A stretch of 64,000 nucleotides of DNA from Colletes latitarsis (lineage: Eukaryota > Arthropoda > Insecta > Hymenoptera > Colletidae), in contig NC_135143.1 in the NCBI RefSeq assembly GCF_051014445.1, positions 5,208,001-5,272,000 on the forward strand, given 5' to 3'. Positions 37,014 through 48,890 of the stretch are shown here, one piece after another; positions within the stretch are counted from its first letter, which is position 1; each line of letters begins with the position of its first letter. The translations under genes were made by a program, and so were the position numbers. The notes beneath the pieces are model-generated. The model was not told where the DNA came from. It did no database searches and saw only the letters and a program-made list of their open reading frames with translations.

Positions 37014-38193
37014 CAGGGTGTTCGGTCACCCCTGGGAAAAATTTTAATAGAGGATTCTGGAGGCCAAAATAAGACGAAAATCGAGTATACCAATTTGTCG
37101 ATGGAGGCTTCGTTAGAAAGTTATTAACAATTAAATTCAAAAATTTCAAATCGTTCTGGAAAAATTATTTTCGGTTGCGGGGGTCAATTGCAAGCATTTT
37201 TGGTCATTATATATACACCCGAAATCCTACCCACTTTCCAGAAAAAAATTCGAGTAAGTGCTGAAAGTTTTGGGTGAAAAAAAAGACTTTCGAATCGTCT
37301 TGGAAAAATTATTTTTAGTAGCAGGGGTCAATTGTAAGCATTTTTGGTCAACAGACATATCCCCGAAATCCTATTCAGTTTCGAGAAAAAAAGTCCTTAC
37401 CAAAAATATAATTTCTGACCAGAAATGTCTGCCCGAATTTTCATGTGAATCTTTAAAACGTCATAACTTCTGAACGGATTGGACGATTTTAATGTTTAAA
37501 AAAGCAAACTACGTGTATTTTGGCGGAGAATATGTACAAATCGCAAAAATATTCGAGAAGCTGGTCCTTGACACCGTAAAATGAGAAAAACTCTATAAAA
37601 ATGGTCCAACTTTCAAACAGCCATAACTCCTACAATTGTGAATATATTTCAATGAAACTTTTTTCTGAAGTAGAACTCATGGGTACCTATAAAAAAGTAT
37701 TAGACAACTTTTCTGTAGGGCGTCAAATAAAATTATCAAAACTGAAAAAGGAATTTTTAAGAAAAATCGACAGGGGGTAGGTGCTTAAATTTTTCGACGA
37801 AAAAAAAAATTTTTAATTAATTCTGAAAAAATTATTTTCGGTTGCGGGGATCAATTCCAATCATTTTTGGTGAATAGACATACCCCCGAAATTCTACCCA
37901 GTGTCTAGAAAAAAATACGAGGTGTGGAATTTTTCGACGGAAAAAAAAATTTCGAATTGTTTTGGAAAAATTATTTTCGATTGTAGGGATCAATTACAAT
38001 CATTTTTGGTGAATAGATATACCCCCGAAATCTTGTGCATTTTCGAGAAAAAAATTCAGTACGGTCGGAACTTTAAACGTTAATAACTGTTTAACGAAGC
38101 CTTCATCAACAAATTGGTATTCTTGATTTTCGTCTTATTTTGGCCTCTAGAATCCCTTATTAAAATTTTTCTCGAGGGTGGCCGAACACCCTG
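37014..38193 (-). mobile_element. Family A foldback element, copy 7 (full length)
   Basis: 1180 bp, complete ends (CAGGGTGTTCGGTCACCC to GGTGGCCGAACACCCTG), TA on both sides. Same order as copy 6 but inverted, with an extra sub-repeat. The middle frame is open on the plus strand. Confidence 0.92.
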
Positions 38194-38414
38194 TATGTAA
38201 CAATAGGTTGGTCGAGTACTTGTGAGAGAGCGGTCCCTCTACTGACGAGTTCGAGAGGTGTCAACACAACACTATCTGAACAACGAACAATCGTTTATCC
38301 GTTACTCGTTAAATAAAAATACAGATTTAAATTACAAATAAAAATTTGGCTATTCGATCGAATAAACGTCACGAATAAATTACTATACGTCCATCTTATT
38401 GGTTTCTTATTATA

Positions 38415-38666
38415 CAGTGAGTATATGAAAAATACGAAAGAGGGAAAAATTTTAACATTTTTTACGCATAATAAAATAAACGATACCGATTTTTTATACG
38501 TGCAACTTGTTTTGACAAAAAAATGTATATCATTCAATTTAAAAAAAAAGGTCACCCTCGTTTTTCAAAAGATATTGCACTTATAAAAAATCGGTATCAT
38601 TCGTGTTACCGTACATAGAAAATATTAAAATTTTTTCCTGTTTCGTTTTTTTCATATATTTACCAT
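38415..38666. mobile_element. Palindromic MITE, Tc1-like end
   Basis: The left arm starts CAGTGAGTATATGAAAAATA after TA. An inverted arm at about 38583-38666 repeats roughly 80 bases, including AAAAATCGGTATC and AATTTTTTCC. About 250 bp, no coding capacity. Confidence 0.65.
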
Positions 38667-39884
38667 TTGCGAGAAAAATGCTGGTCAAATTTAACGCAAA
38701 CACCTTATAGAATGAAATTAGTGATGAAGAAGCAGTCTTTAACTCTGCGAAAAAATCCTTGCTAATCGTCGTTTTATCATACGAGAGATTGCTGAAGACG
38801 TAAAGATCTTCCACTAAGCAATTACACGTCGCCTTTTCATTTCAGGAATTTCTTATCGAGAAAAGAATTTTTATGGTACTTCGTTCCTCCTTGTTGGTTA
38901 TCTATTAATCGAATAAAATTTTATTTATCTCTGGTTTACGGAGGAATTGCAAGTTTTAATAGATCATACATTTTAGTCAGCCTTCGTGTGGCCTGCCATT
39001 AAGTAAACATGATTCGTCAGTGTCCACATTCTACTTGCTGATGGTACTACATATCCAATAACTCTGGAACAATTGGTCTTGGCTCTAATTCTAGAGACAC
39101 TTCAGACGATGCACTCTATGCACTCGCTTTCAACTACAGAATCACCATCCATTATAGTACTTCTAGAATATACCCACAAATAAACAAGTTTATTCATTCG
39201 ATCAGTTCACTTTTAATAGCGTTTCCCAGACAAAAGTTATATCATTTATAATAATAGAAAAACAAAAGTCACGTCACTCTTTTATGAGTAATTCTATTTG
39301 TTTGGAATTTGCATACTTTGCAGCACGAATACTGCCAAACAATACTTTTAAATTTGTGCTGAGTAATGAAATGCAAATACCTACGAGTCGGTTGTACGGT
39401 GAAGTAAAATCGTAATATAATGGCGCACGGTACAATTGTCTTCTATAGTAATTTACATACGGTGAATTCTAATGAGCATAATATGTGTACGGACTCTACA
39501 TACTATAAACGTATTCGCATCGTATAAAACAATTTATAAACGTAAAATTATTTCCTTCTTAAAAATTTTCTGAGTAATATTCCCACGCTGAATGAACTGT
39601 TTCTTTTTTTTAAATTTATTTCTAAAAGGATATACATTATTCCGAGTATTTATTTATTTACGGGTTTGTACACCTTCTGATATAATATAGTTGCATGATA
39701 TGTGTAAAAGTCTCGTTAATTGCGTTTATCTATGAGAATCGAGAGTGAATCAGAATGCAATACAACTGATCAAATAAAATCAAATTGAGAAATATGTGGG
39801 ATTGCAGCACTCTAAAACTAACATTTATAATTTCTGGATTTTAATAACCCTTTTCTAAATCTACGTTGTACAGATGCAAATATA

Positions 39885-40217
39885 CAGGGTGTTCGACCAC
39901 TCTTGGGAAAAATTTTAATGGAAGATTCTAGAGGCCAAAATAAGACGAAAATTAAGAATATCAATTTGTTGTTTAAAGTTCCGCCCGTACTGAATTTTTT
40001 TCTCGAAAATGCGTAGAATTTCGGGGGTATGTTTATTCACCAAAAATGATTGTAATTGACCCCCGTAACCAAAAATAATTTTTCCAGAACGATTTGACAT
40101 TTTTTAATAACTTTTTAACAAAGCCTCAGACCAGAAATTGATATTCTTAATTTTCGTCTTATTTTGGCCTCTAGAATCTCCCATTAAAATTTTTCCCAAG
40201 GGAGGACGAACACCCTG
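39885..40217 (+). mobile_element. Family A foldback element, copy 8 (short form)
   Basis: 333 bp with both ends (CAGGGTGTTCGACCAC to GACGAACACCCTG) and TA flanks. It keeps one sub-repeat and lost the middle segment and part of the left terminal repeat, so it is an internal-deletion derivative. Confidence 0.9.
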
Positions 40218-40539
40218 TATATTATATGTATATTTAACTTTGAATTTAATTTTACAAAACAAAGCAGTGCACGTCATCGAGATTTCCTGTAACGAGCTAT
40301 ATTGAAACTTCTTTACCATCAGCATTTTTTAAATGAAAATGAAATAAAAAAAAATCGATTTTTTCGAAGTTCTAGACTGCAATATCGCCTTAGTTTCATG
40401 CAGGCTAAAAAAAGAAGAAGCGTGTCAACGCGCGATAACTGTAAATAAACGAAGAAAAACGAGTAGAAAGCGAGGAAAATGGGCAAAAAGAAACTAAAAA
40501 ACGAGGAAGAAGAAGAATAAAGAGAAGGAGAAGAACAAG

Positions 40540-41110
40540 CGTGGGCTGAGGAATGCTGCCAGGCCAGCCGAGGGCCTTTAATGTTCATCGTGGAGGAGAA
40601 GGTCAGATCAAGGTTCCGTGGAGTTCAATTTTCGGCGTCGCGAGGAACAGGTGAACGAAACGGTTTCCTGTTTCACCTCTCACGTTCACAGACACACTGC
40701 TGGCAGAGATGCAACCAGACGGCACTGCACCTTCGAGGAGAATCCTTTCAGTGCTCGCAGGAGACCACGGAGGAATGAGTACGGTCATTCCGAACGGTGG
40801 AATGTTGCCCTACCAGCTCGATAAGCACAGTACACCAGAGATCTTGCAGGCGCCACGACTTGCGCTGATTAGTTGATTCTAGCATTATTACTACCGAAGA
40901 AGTTATTTGCAAGTTAAGAAGAACTTATTATTGCTTTCATGGACGACTACAGGCTCAAGGATAACCGAACGTCTAAGGATTGCTACACAGCCGTGGCAGA
41001 ATACGAAGACGCAACGGTTCGTTCTGTTTCTAGAAAACGAGCTGTCCAATACTTTTGCCCAGCGTTCAGAAGAAATAGATCCGTTAGTAGTATTTATTCT
41101 TAAACAAAAA
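40540..41110 (+). other. GC-richer block, candidate exon or regulatory region
   Basis: This stretch is visibly richer in G and C than the flanking sequence. Purine-rich GAAGAA runs precede it. It holds short plus-strand frames: ATG at 40775 (33 codons, start MSTVIPNGGMLPYQLDKH) and ATG at 40939 (54 codons, start MDDYRLKDNRTSKDCY). Neither matches a family I know, and no strong splice donor is obvious. It could be a 5' UTR exon, a non-coding RNA exon, a promoter or an old insertion. Confidence 0.25.
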
Positions 41111-41131
41111 TAGAACACGTGCATGTTAATC

Positions 41132-41456
41132 CCATAAGTATTCGTACCCTCATTGCTTATGGGAGATATTAATTTTACAATTATTTATTGTTTTTATTAC
41201 AAATGTTTAAATTACTTATACACTTGATAATGGCAATAGAACTGTGCGAATACTTATTGCGCATTCATTTCTCTCATTTTGTTCATTTTTCTTGATATTT
41301 ATATAAACAATATAAATATTTCTTTTGTTTACTTGACATTTTTGTTCTACAGACTTTGAAGAATACATGTAACGTGTTTGTTTAAAAAATATTGTTTAAT
41401 AAACATTACTATTCAGCATTTTAGTCGTAATTAGTCAATGTATGAATACTTTTTGG
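41132..41456. mobile_element. Tc1-like MITE
   Basis: The left end CATAAGTATTCGTACCC is matched by an inverted right end TGTATGAATACTTTTTGG. About 325 bp, non-coding. It ends at the start of the mariner fragment that follows, so both may derive from one deleted element. Confidence 0.55.
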
Positions 41457-41459
41457 TAA

Positions 41460-41740
41460 ATGGTACTGCTCGATGACAACGCACGACCACATACTGCGAA
41501 GGAGATGAAGGAGTTCATCAATGCGTTAAGATGCCAAGTGTTGCTGCGTGTGGCTTATAGTCCAGATCTGGTTTTAACTACTATTTATTCAGGTCCTAAC
41601 AACATCATCTGGCCGATTCTCGCTTGATAATGTTAGACGATGCAAAGAAATGCATGGATGACTTCATCGAAGCGAAACCACCAACTTTCTTCCACGAAGG
41701 CATTCGTCACTTGTTCGACAGGTGATAAAAATGTGTAAAT
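41460..41740 (+). pseudogene. Mariner transposase C-terminal fragment
   Basis: The frame from 41460 reads VLLDDNARPHTAKEMKEF and then VAYSPDL, the hallmark second and third catalytic-region motifs of mariner transposases. After SPDL the sequence drifts, the expected SDYHLF is lost, and the frame stops at 41627. Another frame after the stop resembles the usual C-terminus. The copy is dead and lacks the first catalytic region. Confidence 0.85.
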
Positions 41741-41888
41741 GCAGAAGGTGATCACTTTCCAGATTAAAATGTTAACCCGGTTATTTTGAAACAAAATTTG
41801 CAAAAAAAGAACGAAAACTACAGTGCGTATCGTAAATATACTAACCCATTTATATTTAGGTATTTCGATAGTTTCAGAAAAGATTACG

Positions 41889-42906
41889 ATGGGAAAATTT
41901 TAATGCGAGATTCTAGAGGCTAACATAAGACGAAAGTCAAGAATATCAATTTCTTGATTGAGGCTTCCCTAAAAAGTTATTAAAAAATTAAATTAAACAA
42001 TTTGAAGTAATTCTGAAAAAATTATTTTCGGTTGCGGGGTCAATTACAAACATTTTTGGTGAAGAGACATACCTTCGAAATCCTACGCACTTTTGAGAAA
42101 AAAATTCGAGTATGTGCTGAAATTTTTCGGCAAAATTAAAAAATTTCAAATCGTTCTAAAAAAATTATATTTAGTTACAGTGGGCAATTACAATCATTTT
42201 TGGTCATTATACATACCCCCGAAATCCTACTCAGTTTCGAGAAAAAAATTCCTTACCGAAAATATAATTTCTGGCCAGGAATGTCTGCCCGAATTTTCAT
42301 GCGAATCTTTAAAACGTCATAACTTCTGAACGAATTGGACGATTTTAATGTTTAAAAAAGCAAACGACGCATATTTTAGTGTAGAATATGTAGAAATTCT
42401 AAACATATTCGAAAAGTTGTTCCTTGACATTGCAAAATGAGAAAACCCTCATAAAAATGGTCCAATTTTCAAACAGCCATAACTGCTACAATTGTGAATA
42501 TATTTCAATGAAACTTTTTTCTGAAGTAGAGCTCATGGATACCTACAAGAAAGTATTAGACAACTTTTCTGTGGGGCGTCATACAAAATTACTAAAAATG
42601 AAACAGGAATTTTTAAGAAAAATCGACAGGGGGTGCCTAAATTTTTCGGCGAAAAAATAAAATTTCAAATCGTTCTGGAAAAATTATTTTTGGTTGCGGG
42701 GGTCAATTACAATCATTTTTGGTGAATAGATATACCCCCGAAATCTTGTGCATTTTCGAGAAAAAAATTCAGTACGGTCGGAACTTTAAACGTTAATAAC
42801 TGTTTAACGAAGCCTTCACCAACAAATTGGTATTCTTGATTTTTGTCTTATTTTGGCCTCTAGAATCTCTCATTACAATTTTTCTCAGGGTTGGCCAAAC
42901 ACTCTA
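41889..42906 (-). mobile_element. Family A foldback element, copy 9 (left tip missing)
   Basis: Starts at TGGGAAAATTTTAATGCGAG without the CAGGGTG tip and ends with a mutated tip (GGCCAAACACTCTA). Order as in copy 7. The middle frame is open (plus strand, about 42457-42640). Confidence 0.87.
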
Positions 42907-42987
42907 TATATACCTATACGTAAGTGTTAGTTTAAAAGGGAAAATGCATCGTAGCAAACATACTGAAAGCAAAGGATAAAAAAGATT

Positions 42988-43200
42988 GGTCGTTCGAAGA
43001 GTGCAATTGTGGATTACATTACTAAATGGCGTAATCATGGACAGAAAAAGCGTCCATGTCGGCCTAAGAAACTGTCTCCTTGAGACAAACAAAAAATAAC
43101 TTGAGCGATTTCTAATTCCACAGTCGTTGATCGATATTAAAAACGAGGGCAAATTAAATGTTTCAAAGTGTACGATACATCGAGGCATTGTAAAATCTTT
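42988..43200 (+). pseudogene. Tc1-type transposase N-terminal fragment
   Basis: The plus frame gives GRSKSAIVDYITKWRNHGQK, KRPCRPKKLSP, a stop, DKQKIT, a stop and AISNSTVVDIKNEGKLNVSK. This follows the paired helix-turn-helix DNA-binding part of Tc1 transposases with a GRP(R)KL-type linker. Both stops are TGA codons where arginine CGA would fit, consistent with C-to-T decay. No catalytic domain follows. Confidence 0.7.
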
Positions 43201-44754
43201 GCATATTATTAGAGTAAAGATGATGCCCACACCAAAATTATTTTGTAATATATCAACAACTTTCGAACATTCAAATTAAACCTTGCGATTATTAAAGCTT
43301 AGAATACTGTAGATTAAAATATTATACGAAATCTTGCTAATATGCAAAATTGAATTTTCGATATAATTCGTGATGGAGAAAGTGTAATGAACTACTAAAT
43401 TTTTGTTTTTATGAAACATTGATAAAATATTAGTTTCGTTATTTAAGTTATTAGTTACACTAGACTTATTTCTCATTCTTTAAGTACAAAAGTTTCTTGG
43501 AATTACTGATGTATAAAAAAAGAAATAGTATTAACAATTTTATTAGCAATTTTCTGATCACTGTTGATATCGATGATATCATATTTGCTGTTCTCGATAA
43601 TATGTCAGTAGGATTGTCGATTGCAAGCGTACGGAAAAAATGTGATAAGATATAAATAAACATGACTAACGTCTCAATAAACAAGAAAATGACGAAATGT
43701 AAGATTATTATATAGTAACGGCAAGAGCATTAAAAGTTTAAACTTCTGGTGCAAAAATAACATCGTCTGCCGTAACTGGGTTACACGAGGACGTTATTTT
43801 TATATTTTTTTATATTTATAGGTCGAGTACAGTAAATGAACTTGCGCGTACGTTCACCTTTCTACTTGTAAGTAAAAGGGTTACGACGAAAAAAATACAC
43901 TTTTCCATAACTGGATTGAAATTCTATCGACTCTGGAAGAACTTCTAGCCTCGATTGACCTCTATGCATTTCTAGATTATGTACAGTTTATTTTACTTTG
44001 TTGAATTAGTAATGTTTGCTTAATCTACATCGATACCAATTCTTTTAGAGAGATATAAATTACGAACGATTGACCTTAATAATCTTAAAAACCACTAGAC
44101 CGATTTTGATGGGACTTTCATTCCTGACTTTCTTATAATCTCTAGAAAAGCTATGCCAAACCTATTTCAACACAATTTATACTTTGTTACTACGTAGTAG
44201 CCAAAGAGCAACAATTACTTTATGATGTTTCATTTATTGGAAAATGAATGAATTATGGATTGATGTAATATTTTATTTGAAATTTATTTTATACATATAA
44301 TGTTATTTCAGAAATATTCAGGTATGAGAAGAATATGTCAGCTGGTAGGCGAGAAAGATTGAGAAAGGAGGACGACGAACAGTAATTGCTAAATTTTCAT
44401 TCCAAAGTTTTCATATTCTACATCGACAGTAATGAAAGTAGAATATTCTATAATTAGTGATGCTTTCCTCCTTGTGAAAATTCGATCCTTCAATTATTCG
44501 AGAAAATTGGTTGTTCGAGCATCGTGCCCTTAAAATTAATTTGGACAATCAAGAATCTATTCTATATAATTTTATAAAACCTTTGTATGGTCAGAGTAAA
44601 CCATTTTTTAATTCAGTGATTTTGATGAACGTTTTCGACCATTAATGCTATTCTTCCGGCATACATGCAAATTCTATAAAGGAATACAATTGAATAAACA
44701 ATTAACATTTCAATTATATCCTAGTTTAATACACCAAATATTCAGTTTATGTAC
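43201..44754. other. Non-coding stretch
   Basis: No gene recognised. A weak hairpin (AAAAATAACATCGTC against GAGGACGTTATTTTT) lies at 43752-43803. Around 44090-44160 the text around ACCGATTTTGATGGGACTTT resembles a tail sequence common in insect interspersed repeats, but I cannot define an element. Confidence 0.4.
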
Positions 44755-46380
44755 CAGTGAGTGTTAATATAAAGTTATCACTTGAAATTTTCAATTTCTC
44801 TTTGAAATAATTTAAAAGGTATGAAAGAAAACAGGAAAAAGGTGTATGGTATTGAAAGCTCAATTTGTCTTCTATAAAAAATATACATTATTTTTAGTAA
44901 TAATTTAATAATAAGCAAACATATGATGCAAAGAACAGAAAAAGTCCCTTTTCTTTAAGTCAATATAAAGTTAACATCTGTAGGTATCAATAACAATTTT
45001 TCCTTTTTTTTTTTTGTGATATTAATATTTTGTTGAACGTCCGCTATTTTTTACAACTTCGGTCAATCTATTTCTCATAGATTTGACCAACGAAGATGTA
45101 TAGTTTGCTGGAATTTGATTCCATTCTTCTAAAATGACTTCCTTGAGAGTTTCTTTCGACGTTGTCATCTCTCTTTTTCGTATTTTTCTGGGGATTGCGG
45201 AGGATGTTTTAATTGTTTTGGTATCCTGCAAAGAAGCCATTCCTTTGCCATGCGTGATGTATGCTTCGGATCGTTGTTACTTTGAAATGTCCATGTTGTT
45301 GATAAATTCAATTTCGTAATGGAAGGCTCTAAGTTTCTCCGCAATATTTCAACGTAATCCGCCTTTTTCATTCCATCTTCAATGAACACGAGATTTTCAA
45401 CCCCAGAAGCAGCCATACACCCTCAGACCATCGCAGATCCCCCTCCATGTTTGACTGTATAGACTAAGTTCTGTTCCTGCGAAGCACTATTTCTACTTCT
45501 CCATATTTTCGGCGGTTTTCTGTCTTGATACATTTCAAATTTACTCTCATCGGTGAAGAGAACATCGTTCCAGAAAGATTCATTATATTTGAAGTGGTTT
45601 TTAGCATACTGTAACCGTTTCTTCCGATTCACCTCAGAAATCATTGGCTTCTTCCTCGGAACTCTTCCAAATAACCCTGCTCTATTCAGTGTTCTACGGA
45701 TTGTACTTGCACTGACCGTTTCTTCCTTTAGATTACTCAGATCTTCCGCTATTTTTACAGCGCTCGAAAAAGAATTTTTTTTTACTTTTTTGAAAATTTA
45801 GCTCACATCATTCTCATTGAGTTTTTTAGTTTTTTTGGTCGCCGTTTATGATCAATATTACTTAATAATCCAAAATTATTATATTTGTCAATGATCTTTT
45901 TCACAGCTACATGGCTTCTTTGCATAACTTTAGCAATTTCTCTTAAGGACTGTCTATTTATATGCATTTCGATTATTATTTGACACTCGTCAACAGTTGT
46001 TCGTTTACTCATTTCGAGATTAACCAAATAGTATCTCCTTCTATTGTTTTAACATGGAAACAAAATACGGGGATTTCCCAAGATCATATTACTAAACAGT
46101 GATGCCAACATAACCAGAAATTGTTGCAATAGTTATAATTATGTACATAAAAGCAGGGGTATTAACTTTATATTGACTCAAGGAAAAGGGACTTTTTTGT
46201 TCTTTGCATTATATGTTTACTTACTGTTAAATTATTACTAAAAAAAATGTATGCTTTTTATAGAAGACAAATTGAGCTTTCAATACCAAACACCTTTTTC
46301 CTGTTTTCTTTCATACCTTTCAAATTATTTCAAAGAGAAGTTGAAAATTTCAAGTGTTAATTTTATATTGATGCTCACTG
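44755..46380 (-). mobile_element. Tc1-like transposon with long terminal repeats (IR/DR type)
   Basis: About 1.63 kb. The left end CAGTGAGTGTTAATATAAAG and the right end ATTTTATATTGATGCTCACTG are inverted and followed by TA. The inverted repeats extend about 226 bp (44755-44980 and 46155-46380). Each repeat holds two copies of a TTAATATAAAGTTA-type motif, one at the outer tip and one at the inner edge (around 44962-44975 and 46162-46175). This is the IR/DR arrangement known from Sleeping Beauty-type Tc1 elements. One transposase gene lies between them on the minus strand and is broken. Confidence 0.9.
45022..46027 (-). pseudogene. Broken Tc1-like transposase
   Basis: It starts at 46027 (MVNLEMSKRTTVDECQIIIE) with a helix-turn-helix region (SLREIAKVMQRSHVAVKKII). 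After a frame break near 45800 come a second DNA-binding helix region (ASTIRRTLNRAGL), the first catalytic Asp in VLFTDESKF and, after a stop near 45423, the second Asp in NNDPKHTS. At PPQSP the sequence jumps directly to RKIRKREMTTSKETLKEV in another frame, so the segment that normally holds DLNPIENLW and the third catalytic acid is deleted. The C-terminus to 45022 is otherwise intact. At least three disabling lesions make it inactive. Confidence 0.88.
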
Positions 46381-47190
46381 TAGTAATCGAATGATTGCAT
46401 TTTGCAGATCAAATGGTGATCTCTAGAACGTAAGTTATAAAACTGTTTATAGTACACGCATTCGTCCGTCCAAGCGAATGAGCGCACGAAATATTAACGA
46501 GACAAAGGAAAAGAGAGCGAAAACTACTTACAGAAATTGTTAGCCAAGACACAAATGATTTCTAGAGATCACAAATCTCGAGATGGGAACTCGTGTCACG
46601 AAACGCTATGAACAATACTGAGAATACGACGGCCGAGGAAATGGATGGCCTTAAAAGCGACCTCATACACGAATCACCGAGAAAGACATAAGGACTTTAC
46701 GTGTATCGAATTCCTTTTGTACCAAGTACTATACGTCTCATCTTTTCGGACCAGTCGGAAATAAACCCTCTGACCTATTTCTCCCTAACTACGCAGCGAC
46801 AACATACAGGAAGCCACGCATAAAAAGAATCGTAACTGTGAAGCTGTTCCAATGAATATGTAAAACAACATTGTAAATCTTAATTCATCATACAGATCGC
46901 TTGAAACGATACGTGTATAACAAGAAAATCGTCCTGCCTATTCTTTCAAATATTTTTTAAAAAATGTATGAAACACGACTTTCTCAAATTCCTATTTTTA
47001 TCATTCCGACAATAAACTAGTGGACTATTATTGTATTAATCCGTACACTAGTGTGTTTTTGTTACTTAACGCTTTCACTGCCACGCCACCCCATATATGG
47101 GTGACAGGATTTACCACTATGATACTAAAAAAAGAATTCTCAAATTAAGACACGTCGAGGAAAATAAATTTGGATAGAATTTGTAAATTT

Positions 47191-48195
47191 TAACAAGGTT
47201 ACAAAAATAAATACTGAAACAAATTTTAGGTTATGTAGCTTACAATGGTCTGAAATAAAAATTTTACTTTTGCGAAATATTATACTGATTTGATGTGGTA
47301 CAATGCACGTGTTAAAAAATCATCTACGCAAGAATAAAGTATGGGTAAATTGAAGAATTTATTAGAAAACAAAAGGGATTGAATTGTAAGGTTACGAAAA
47401 CAAAATGAAACATTTGTCGAAATAGCAAATCTAGTGAATTTGTGAATTTTAACAAGGTTACAAAAATAATTACCGAAACAAATTTTAGGTTATGTAGCTT
47501 ACACTGGTTTAAAATAAAAATTTTACTTTTGCGAAATATTATACTGTTTTGATTTGGTACAATGAACGTATTAAAAAATCATCTACGCAAGAATAAAGTA
47601 TGGGTAAATTGAAGAATTTATTAGAAAACAAAAGGGATTGAATTGTAAGGTTACGAAAACAAAATGAAACATTTGTCGAAATAGCAAATCTAGTGAATTT
47701 GTGAATTTTAACAAGGTTACAAAAATAAGTACCGAAACAAATTTTAGGTTATGTAGCTTATAATGGTTTAAAATAAAAATATTATACTGTTTTGATTTGG
47801 CAGAAAACGTGTTAAAAATCATCTACGCAAGAACAAAATATGGGTAAATTGAAAAATTTACTAGAAAACGAAAGGGTACAAATTGTAAGGTTACGAAAAC
47901 AAAATGAAACATTTGTCGAAATAGCAAATCTAGTGAATTTGTGAATTTTAACAAGGTTACAAAAATAAGTATTGAAACAAATTTTAGGTTATGTAGTTTA
48001 GAATGGTTTAAAATAAAAGTTTCACTTTTGCAAAATATTATACTGTTTTGATCTGACAGAGAACGTGTTAAAAATCATCTACGCAAGAACAAAGTATAGG
48101 TAAATGGAAAAATTTACTAGAAAACGAGAGGGAATAAATTGTAAGGTTACAAAAACAAAATGAAACATTTGTCGAAATAACAAATCTAGTGAATT
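47191..48195. repeat. Minisatellite, four units of 240-259 bp
   Basis: The motif TAACAAGGTTACAAAAATAA starts units at 47191, 47450, 47709 and 47949. The first two periods are 259 bp; the third unit is 240 bp, mainly from loss of a TTTTACTTTTGCGAAAT segment. The unit contains TTAGGTTATGTAGCTTA. No coding frame is conserved. Confidence 0.93.
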
Positions 48196-48199
48196 AAGC

Positions 48200-48890
48200 A
48201 CAAACGGTTTGGTGAACAAACCTGTTATAAAGTTTCAAAGGGTATGTGCTGCGATCAATCGAAAAGCGGTAAACCACGGAAAACAACACTGAAAATGAAT
48301 CGTCAGATTCATCAATTGTGCGAGAGAATTGTTTTCGTTTTGTAAGTAATGTTGCTGCTAACAATGAGATAACCACTTCAAATAGTACACAGGTTAGTGC
48401 TTGAACTGTTCGAAGAAGATAAGAAGACTCAATTAAGAGGACAAGAACTATTAGGGCCAATGATAATAACACAACATAATTGTAAGAACAAAGGATTTAA
48501 TTAACGTGAAATACTATAAAACACATAAAGACTTCCGATATTACCCGCACGAGGCAATGTGACACGCAGTTGTTCTACCACTCGGTATCCCCACCCCCGC
48601 TGTACGTCTACCAACCACTGACACATAACCTCACTATACTTCTTTAATAAAACAATCTCGTACAAAAACCCCAGAAGTCATTGTTGAATTTTAAAAATCG
48701 AAAAATGCAACTTAGATTTTCTAAAGTTCATCAAAATTGGTCAAGCGAAGATTGGCAAATTATTATTTTCGAACGAATCGCAATTTAACCGCGTTTCTTT
48801 AAATGGAATATAATATGATAGACGTCGAATTGGAGGAAATTTAAAACCACAGTGCGTTTTAACAACTATTAACATGTTCACTGCCAGATC
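48200..48890 (+). pseudogene. Broken Tc1-type transposase
   Basis: Plus-strand fragments in different frames include DQSKSGKPRKTTLKMNRQIH (the GRPRK-type linker and second helix-turn-helix) and, near 48725-48830, KVHQNWSSEDWQIIIF followed in another frame by SNESQFNRVSLNG. These match the Tc1 H.NW..EDW..V.FSDES.F region with Asn at the first catalytic Asp position. Frameshifts and stops interrupt the rest. Confidence 0.65.

Noticed and set aside
44090..44160. Sequence around ACCGATTTTGATGGGACTTT, considered as a LINE or Helitron tail
   Set aside because: Only a short resemblance to common insect repeat tails; no end, tail or coding region could be defined.
47191..48195. CRISPR-like array
   Set aside because: Units are contiguous 240-259 bp tandem repeats without unique spacers, in a eukaryotic genome.
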